Shown here: piece by piece, positions 57,463-64,000 of the stretch
Numbering within the stretch: position 1 is the first letter of the stretch
Layout: every line of letters starts with the position of its first letter
Origin: Chimonanthus salicifolius
Taxonomy: Eukaryota > Streptophyta > Magnoliopsida > Laurales > Calycanthaceae
Direction: 5' to 3'
Length of the DNA stretch: 64,000 bases
NCBI GenBank assembly: GCA_013350335.1
Contig: CM023535.1
Location: forward strand, 37,136,069 to 37,200,068
Notes under the pieces: generated by a model
Told to the model about the DNA's origin: nothing
Seen by the model: only the letters and a program-made list of their open reading frames with translations
Database searches by the model: none
Position numbers and translations under genes: made by a program

Positions 57463-57700
57463 TTCATCTCCATTAAAATTGACGAAAGGAAAGGAGAAAG
57501 TTCTTGGCAGTCTAGATAAAAGCCAACAAGATTATACTCAAGTTAAAGATATTCATCAATTTGAATTATATCTCTTTATTGAATTTACTATATACAGTAC
57601 TTCTAACTCTCTTTTAGAAGAAAGGCGTCTTGAAGAAAATGTCCAATTCCTATTTGGAAAAGGATTGCACTTCTACTCTCCAGACAAAAAGAAAAATTGA
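57452..57700 (+). pseudogene. Viral ORF2 5' part, copy D
   Basis: ATG at 57452 inside the last codons of ORF1 (ATGGCGAGTAG contains the ORF1 TAG), an 11-nt overlap identical in layout to copy C. 82 codons are open: MASSSSP, a Lys-rich stretch, FELYLFIEF and NVQFLFGKGLHFYSPDKK. The TGA at 57698 is a lesion, since homology to copy C continues past it (WYLNILHQT) until the LTR insertion. Start chosen by the overlap and by the shared MASSSSP; an upstream in-frame ATG at 57386 lies in ORF1 sequence. Function unknown. Confidence 0.65.
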
Positions 57701-57749
57701 GAATGGTATCTCAATATCCTTCATCAGACGAAAAGCATTCTCATCTTTC

Positions 57750-57754
57750 ATAAC
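57750..57754. repeat. Presumed left target-site copy (ATAAC)
   Basis: The five bases before the LTR TGTAATGACC end. The partner would lie beyond the window, so it is untested. Confidence 0.35.
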
Positions 57755-60260
57755 TGTAATGACCCGTTCCGAGTTTGTTCATTTTTCTTTGAGATTTTCA
57801 TATCTCTGAATTGTTTTCGGGACTGCGGTAGCAGTGAGGAGGGTGTGGGCTCCGTGGTGGGCCCTAGTTTGCCTGGTTTCGAGTTCGGGAACTCGAAGGG
57901 CATTTCAGTAATTTTGAATTATTGTATATTATGTCATGAAAAATCCTTGAAAAATCACACGTCTTTCTCTCTTGAGGTTCGACTTTGGATTTTCTCGGGT
58001 TTTGAAATCATTTTCTTTTAAAATAGTGTGAGTTTTGAAACTCTATTTTCACGCGATTCGAGATTTTTTCTTAAAAGTTTAAAATAAAATAGTAAATGAA
58101 TGAAATTATGAAATAATTACTAATAATATTTTTATATAATATTATAGCTTGAGCTACAGTGCCACCACCCCCCCTTTGGGGGGATTCACTCTCTCTCATC
58201 TATTCCTCGTCTCCCTTACTGACAACCCTAACACTCTAGTGTGAGCCGTCGCCCCCCTTTGCCTTGCCTTTGCCCTCTCTTCTCTCCTCTCCTTTCCCGA
58301 CCATCTAAACCCCCTTCTCGGGTGATGTTTTTTTCTCCTCTCCTTCCCTCTTGCCGAAACCCTAAACCCGCCGCCATCCTTCCATCTTCTCCTACCTTCC
58401 CCTCCTCCGCCCAAGAAACCCTAATCCCCAATCCTTGGATCCCATTTTTCCCATGTCCAACCCAACCAGACCCACTCAACTGAATCCAACTTGGTCCGAC
58501 CCAGTAGCTTGAAGACCAACTCTTTTCAGGCCCATTTTAGTTGGATGCAAGCCCAATCCATTTCAGGCCCAGTTTCCCAAGCCCATTTGAGTCCTGCACT
58601 TTTTCCAGACCTAGCAGACCGGCCCAGCTCCTTCATTCCAGTGCAAGCCCAACTCAGTTTCTCGGCCAGGCCCAGTTCATGTTGGCCCGACCCAGGGCTG
58701 TTTCGGGCCCATTTCAAACTTGTTCTTGGACCTATTTGGGGATCGCTTTTAGAGTGTTTCTGGATTGCTCTCAGCTCGGTTACTGCCCTTTTGTAGACCC
58801 GTTTGCAGCCTGTCTCGACCTTGAACCCGTGCATCTCTTCCTTCAACCCTTCAACTTATTTTCATCGTATGGATGTTGAAAACACACTTAGGTGAGGGGA
58901 CTGATCACTGTTAGCATGCATTTGCATCTTTTTTTAACCCTCAATCTTGGACATGAAGTGACTTGAGTGGGACCCTTTGTTTATTTAGCCACTCGGTAAG
59001 AGAACTGTTAAATGAATTTGTGGCAAGGGATCCTTTCGAGTGCACTCATGTCATCTATATGTGACTAAATGGAAAGTTTTGATCAGACAAATGAATATTG
59101 AACATGATGCTTCAAAGTTATTGATAACATGTGTGTTTAGCTATAACATGTGAATGATTTTATCATGAGAATACGACATGCGTCAAATGTCGAACATGAT
59201 GTTATGGACTTAATGATAACATGTTGTTTATTTAATTATAACATGTGAATGCATTTATACTGAAAGTGAGATATGTGTCTGGATTTTGGATGTGATGCTT
59301 GAGCCTTGTTGGCAACATGATGAGTGCTATTTATAATATGTGAATGAGATCATGATGAGTATGTGGATTTGTGCTTGAGATTTTGTTATATACTTATGTT
59401 GTTATATATGATCATAATATCGTGCGTATGCATGGGGGGTAGCCCGCAACGGACAACGCACTGTTGGGGTTGAGATAGAGGAACTATTGACATGTGTATA
59501 TGTTTATGAAGATGTGATGAGTTTGGTTGTTGGGAGGACTTCTCCGTTACGTTCTGGCGATCGAGACCCCCATAGGGAGATGCAGGTTTCCCCGTTACGT
59601 TCCGGCGATTGAGGTGCCTGCCCTTGAGATTGGCTTCCCCGTTATGCTCCGGCGGTTGAAACCCCCATAGGGAGATGCGGGTTTCCCCGTTGCATTCCGG
59701 CGGTTGAGGCAGTTGTGTGTTATGAGGATAGTTGTGAGTTATGAGGATGATGTTTCGGAATAGTTGGTGAGATCATTGATTAGTTGTATAATTGAGCACT
59801 CTTGTGCGTAGACATTCATTTTATTACGATGTCCATCTTTTCCCTCATACATGTGATATATGTTGTCGCTGACATGTGATATGATTATTTTCTTCTTTGG
59901 GTTGGTTAGCTCACCCCTTACCTTTCTGGTACCCCGATTGCAGAGGGGCCAGGCGGTCCCCTTGAAGAGGTATCCAGAGAGGAGTATCAATAGTTAAATA
60001 TCCCATATTATGTTTATGCTCTAGTTTTGAGAGACTATTGTTTATGTGGGCTCATTATCACATGTTTTATTTGGATGAATGTATGACTATGTTGAACGGT
60101 TGGTGGTTATTTGTTATGCTCTTATGTTGGTTATCGAATTGTTGAGCGGGAGGTAATTACCCCGTTTCAAAAAAAAAAAAAGAAATGCCCGTTATCCATT
60201 CCTCGGTCATGTTTTAAAACTTTTCGGAGATAACGCGCAATAGTGGGACGGGGAGTTACA
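57755..60260 (+). mobile_element. 5' LTR of a Tekay/Del-type Ty3/gypsy retrotransposon (about 2.5 kb)
   Basis: Starts TGTAATGACCCG and ends GGGAGTTACA, directly followed by a tRNA-Met primer site at 60263. It has a C-rich, probably transcribed part (58150-58500), tandem GTTCCGGCGATTGAG-type repeats (59538-59710) and an A-run of 12 or more near its end (60169-60181). The length, the TGTAA/TTACA ends and the primer site fit chromoviruses of the Tekay/Del lineage; the lineage call is inference. ORFs of 72-112 codons at 58190-58880 read through the proline/serine-rich leader on both strands and show no domain. Confidence 0.8.
59538..59710 (+). repeat. Short tandem repeats within the LTR
   Basis: Four versions of CTCCGTTACGTTCTGGCGAT / CCCCGTTACGTTCCGGCGAT / CCCCGTTATGCTCCGGCGGT / CCCCGTTGCATTCCGGCGGT. 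Two of them are followed by GACCCCCATAGGGAGATGC or a near match. Confidence 0.8.
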
Positions 60261-60262
60261 GT

Positions 60263-60274
60263 TGGTATCAGAGC
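60263..60274 (+). promoter_or_regulatory. tRNA-Met primer-binding site of the Ty3/gypsy element
   Basis: TGGTATCAGAGC two bases after the LTR end. It fixes the LTR boundary and shows that the element reads on +. Confidence 0.9.
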
Positions 60275-61270
60275 ACGGTTCAACTCTCGGACTGTGCATG
60301 ACACAGAGATAGATGTGATGATAACTAGACATTAGGTTCATCCCCTGTGTGATAGGGTAGATCGAACAGGATTCTGGGGTGGTGCATAGATACCTTAAGT
60401 TTGTGTGGTAGGCTTAATGCGCCATCCTTCAGTTAGCTCGTTTGAGTCATATCTAGCAATGGATTGTCGCTCGATTTAAGGTTGACCAGCGTTTGATTCT
60501 CCTGTTAGTCGGTGGAAAGGTCGTTCGTTTGTTTGAGTGCATGTTGCACAATGACATGGTCATGGGAATTGTTGGACGCAAATCTCTAGGTTTTGAGTCA
60601 GATTGGTCATACTCCCTATTGTAATTAGAGGTGTTTCTTGGTGGGACCTATATTATGAGGAGATCCTCACATTGGAGGCGTGTGGGTGGTATTTCTTCGG
60701 AGTTGCTTGAGTACCGTGATGGAGTCACGGGGGCTCGTGTTTAGAGAGCAAGGACCCCATTCGTTGGTCTCACTTGTAACAGTTTGTTATAGAGGTAGAT
60801 TCATTGGAAATCTATGGGCACCTACCAAGTGAGTTCGGCCGGCTAACTCTGTAGATGGCCGATGGAATTCCATGAGTGGTTAATAGACTTGGTGTGTTTG
60901 AGTTGCCAGTTAGGCCCATTTTGGACTTAGGACTGCGGGGATTGCCTACGGGCTGAGCATGTGGTTGTATCTTTGGCTCTAAGATTTCCGCGGGTCCAGT
61001 GTTATGGCTAGAGGTAGTTGTGGCTTTTAAGAGATTTTATAGGTTCAACTAGTAAGGTTGATCATTGGGACTCAGGTGAGCCCGGTACACTGTTCAATTT
61101 CGATGTATGAGTGAGTTAGGAGCTCGGTGTTTGAGCAGTACACATGGGTGTCTCTTAGCTCTTGATCGGTGTATTACTCGTTTCCAGTGTCCCCCTCTAC
61201 TTTTGTCTTGATTTTCGCTGGTTGCGGACCAGATCTGTGGACCGTGCATTTTAACAATTGGAGTTAGGAT
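60275..61270 (+). mobile_element. Internal region before protease: no recognisable gag
   Basis: About 1 kb between primer site and protease remnant. No long open frame, no CCHC knuckle and no gag-like block could be found by eye. Gag plus protease in this lineage normally needs more room, so a deletion, as well as decay, is likely. Confidence 0.5.
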
Positions 61271-61279
61271 TGGAGGTCG

Positions 61280-61345
61280 GTTTACAAGTCTTGGGGATGT
61301 CAGAGTTCGATGTTATCTGGGGATGGATTGGTCGTCCTCCCTTTA
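61280..61345 (+). pseudogene. Ty3/gypsy protease C-terminal remnant
   Basis: Translates as LGMSEFDVIWGWIG, a decayed form of the FDVILGMDWL-like block that ends the protease in Ty3/gypsy polyproteins. The active-site triad was not found upstream. Confidence 0.5.
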
Positions 61346-61659
61346 GGTCACCTTGGACTGTTGCTGTAGGTGGGTGACGAGTCAGTTCCTCGCGGTGGGT
61401 GCATTGTTGAGCGGCTTGCAACTTACAGTCTGAGCGTGGAGGAGTTGTGCAGCTTGGTGGCTAGCTTGATTTGAAGGAGAATTTGGGGTTGGCAGATGTT
61501 GAGATGCCTCGCGTGGTCTGGGGGTTTCCGGGTGTCTTTCTAGGGAAGTTTCTTGGATTACTGCCACGTTAGGAGATAAGGTTTGTTGTGGATCTGCTCC
61601 CCCGATGTGACACCTGTTTTGACTACTCATCATCGGGTGGTGCCAGTATGGTTTTGGAG

Positions 61660-62440
61660 CTAAGGAGTTAGCTCGAGGAGTTGGAATCTCTTGGCTACAA
61701 TTGACCTAGCGCCCTCCTTGGAGCGCACCGGCCTTGTTGACCAAGAAGGGGATGGCTCTAAGAGTTTATGATTTGATTACCGTTAGAGACTTGGGAGTTG
61801 TAGAAACAGCTCAGGGAGTTAGACACCCTTGGCTTCATTCGGCCTAGCACTTCATCTTGGGGTGCACTAGCATTGGTTGCTAAGAGGAAAGATGGCTCCA
61901 TGAGACTATGCATTGACTATCGACAGTTGAACATGGTTACAATGAAGAACAAGTATCAATTGCCAATGCTTAGTGATCTGTTTGACCAATTGAGAGGATC
62001 GGAGTGCTTCACCAAAGTGGACCTTCGTTCGGGTTACCGTCAGGTGAGGGTGCAGGAGTGTGATATTGAGAAGACTGTTTTCCCCACTCGTTTTGGACTC
62101 TTGAGTTTGAGGTAAATGCCGTTTGGGATGACTAATGCCCCAACGACATTCATGGGCCTAATTAATAGGACTTTCAGACCGTACCTGGACCGGTTGTAGT
62201 GGTGTTCATCGACGACATTTTGATATTCAACATTAAAGAAGGATCGTGGGCAGCATTTGAGAACCATACTTCATGTCATGAGGGATGACAAGCTTTGTAC
62301 GAAGTACATCAAGTGTGAATTTTGGGTGACAGAGGTTCAGTTTTTTTGGGCACGTGATGTCAGCTGGCGGGTGGTCGTGGATCCGGCTAAGGTTGAGGCT
62401 ATCCTGAATTGGGAGCGACCACGGAGTGTGCCTGAAATTC
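61660..62440 (+). pseudogene. Ty3/gypsy reverse transcriptase (broken)
   Basis: The clear RT part is open at 61873-62115: [31 protein letters not shown] and [15 protein letters not shown]. Then TAA near 62113, then MPFGMTNAP, and after a one-base shift the catalytic FIDD at 62205-62216. The thumb follows (KYIKCEFWVTEVQFF, VEAILNWERPRSVPEIRRLFG). The segment just before it (about 61795-61895: [13 protein letters not shown]) has a second, worse copy at about 61666-61770, a local duplication of roughly 130 bp. It is inactive. Confidence 0.8.
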
Positions 62441-62479
62441 GCCGCCTTTTTGGGGTCTTGCTGGTTACTACCTGCAGTT

Positions 62480-62900
62480 TATCAAGGATTCTCCAAGGTC
62501 GCCGCACCCATGACAAGTTTGACCTACGAGGATGTGCCATTCGTTTGGGACGAAGCTTGCGAGACAATCTTCCAGAGGCTGAAGGGGAGTCTGACTTCCG
62601 CTTCAGTGTGGATTGTACCAGAGAGAGGCCACGACTATGCGACTTTCTATGATGCTTCAGGTAATGATTTGAGTTGTTTATTGATGCAAGATGGAGAATG
62701 GTAGCTTATGGTTTGAGACATTTTAAGACCCAAGGGCCGAACCATCCTAATTATGACTTGGGGTTAGTGACTGTGGTATTGCACTCAAGAAGGAGCTGAA
62801 CATGATGCAGAGACGGTCGATAGAGTACCTTGGTGACTATGACTTTGTGTCGTCTTACCACCCCGGTAGAGACGAACGTAGTTGCAAACGCCTTGAGTTG
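62480..62900 (+). pseudogene. Ty3/gypsy RNase H remnant
   Basis: Frame 62426-62704 gives APMTSLTYEDVPFVWDEACE (tether) and then FYDASGNDLSCLLMQDG, matching the first catalytic Asp region of Ty3/gypsy RNase H. After TAG at 62702 the homology continues in other frames (GPNHPNYDLGLVTVVL; NVVANALSCRARG near 62880). Confidence 0.7.
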
Positions 62901-63099
62901 CAGGGCAAGAGGAACCTTGTCAAGTCTAATAAGAGGTTATAGCATCCAGAGTTTTGCAACGCAGTTGTCCAACTAGGGATTTGTGATAGAGTTTTGAGAG
63001 CTCAGTAGATGGATGAGAGGTGCACCGCGTTGAGAGATACTGTGACCAGTGGCAGTGGACCCTTTGGATGGACTATGAGATAAGATGATGGTTTGGTTT

Positions 63100-64000
63100 T
63101 TTTTTCAGGACAGACTGTTTGTAACCATGTCAGGGTAGTGCTGCGATGAGATATTACGACACTCACATCATTCCAAGTTTACTGCACATCCGGGACGCAC
63201 GGAGATCTGACATGATTTATATCAATAAATCTGGTGGAGAAGCATGAAGAGGACAGTAGCTGAGTTTGTGACATGTTGTTTGACTTGTCGACATGTTAAG
63301 ATAAAGCACTTGAGATCCACTGGTAGATTGCATCCTTTTTGTTTCCCCAGTGGAAGTGAGGCCACCTTACTATGGATTTTTGGTTACTGGTTTGTCGAAA
63401 TTACCTCGAGGGCATCATGCAATATGGGTCGTAGTGGATTGATTGGCTAGGTTGGCTAGAAGGCGACGATTTCTCTAAAGACTTTGAGTTGGCGGTAGTC
63501 AGCAGAAGTCGTTAGACTGCATGGCATGCCCATGTCGATTGTTTCAGACAAGGATCCGAGGTTTGTTTCTCAATTTTGGCAAAGCTTATCAGAAGTTCGG
63601 GCGCACAGTTGTGTTTCGATGTAGCGTTCCATCCACAGGAAGATAGTCAGTCGGAGTGGACCATTCAGATCTTAGAGGATATTCTCCGAACATACGTTTT
63701 GGATTTTGGTAGTAATTGGGAGAGTCACTTATACTTGGTTGAGACCGTTTCCAACGACAGCTATCAATCCAGCATCAAGATGGCACCGTATGAGACATTG
63801 TATGGCAGGCTGTGCAGATCACCCCTATGTTGGGCGGATATCAGTGATGTTAGGACCGAGTATGGTCAATGAGACTACAAAGCAGGTGAGGCCGATCAGG
63901 CAGAGGTTGCTGACTGCCCATAATCGGCAGGAGGGTTTGGCTAACCGTTAGAAGAGGGACCTGCATAGATTGAGGATTCGAGGTAGGAGAGTCTTTGTGG
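63100..64000 (+). pseudogene. Ty3/gypsy integrase remnant, runs off the window
   Basis: Zinc-finger Cys pair in VTCCLTCRHVK (63244-63450 open), then, in shifting frames, [20 protein letters not shown] (about 63520-63580), holding a catalytic Asp, and EDSQSEWTIQILEDILRTYV (about 63640-63700), holding the catalytic Glu. WHRMRHCMAGC-type text follows near 63785 in place of the usual P-x-E-x-x-Y-G-R-x-C-R-S-P block, which is readable in frame at 63780-63830 (APYETLYGRLCRSPLCW). A chromodomain, if any, and the 3' LTR lie outside. Confidence 0.75.

Larger units (their letters stand above)
56460..57754 (+). mobile_element. Endogenous pararetrovirus partial copy D (RT, RNase H, ORF2 start)
   Basis: + strand viral fragment. 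The left end is lost in the gap and the right end is interrupted by a Ty3/gypsy LTR at 57755. It is clearly related to copy C but more diverged than A, B and C are from one another, so it comes from another viral lineage or an older insertion. Confidence 0.85.

Noticed and set aside
58196..58879. ORFs of 72-112 codons rich in Pro, Ser, Arg and Gly
   Set aside because: They lie in the C-rich LTR leader, overlap on both strands and show no homology to any retrotransposon protein.

Overview
The window is nuclear DNA of a flowering plant, made almost entirely of repeats and dead mobile or viral DNA. The evidence for a plant is about 26.7 kb of degenerate plant-type telomere repeat (TTTAGGG variants, G-rich strand always on +), Ty3/gypsy LTRs with a tRNA-Met primer site, and several broken copies of an endogenous pararetrovirus (family Caulimoviridae, gene order most like florendoviruses). 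I see no host gene, tRNA, rRNA or CRISPR array. A run of 100 Ns at 56360-56459 is an assembly gap.

Layout: telomere-like tracts lie at 1-7771, 10905-20178, 21588-22040 and 25480-34682. A 3.1-kb solo LTR with a perfect TTTAG target duplication splits the first two (7772-10899). A truncated, inverted relative of that LTR sits at 20179-21587. The tracts carry nested longer repeats with periods of 99 bp, about 245 bp, about 300 bp, 1138 bp and about 2.54 kb.

From 22041 on, a composite block recurs: telomere-like DNA, then a 9-bp minisatellite (TGGACAAAC type), then pararetrovirus DNA, then an AT-rich satellite of about 0.88 kb whose monomers carry an LTR-end/primer-site signature. Locus A (22041-25479) is a small, internally deleted version. 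Locus B/C (34683-56359) is the large version. It holds an inverted leader fragment, a capsid-protease linker fragment, a + strand partial ORF1 and a nearly full-length - strand genome unit (49743 down to 41338). The first 930 bp or so of the two blocks, including the adjoining telomere-like DNA, are homologous, so this is a segmental duplication.

The viral gene order, read along the - strand of the full-length copy, is promoter, leader with a 74-codon ORF, ORF1 (movement protein, coat protein with zinc knuckle, aspartic protease, reverse transcriptase, RNase H), then ORF2 of unknown function overlapping ORF1 by 11 nt, then a tRNA-Met primer-binding site. Every copy has frameshifts or nonsense codons. 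After the gap, a more diverged fourth copy (RT, RNase H, ORF2 start) is interrupted by a chromovirus-like Ty3/gypsy element. That element has its 5' LTR at 57755-60260, its PBS at 60263, and decayed protease, RT, RNase H and integrase running off the window end.
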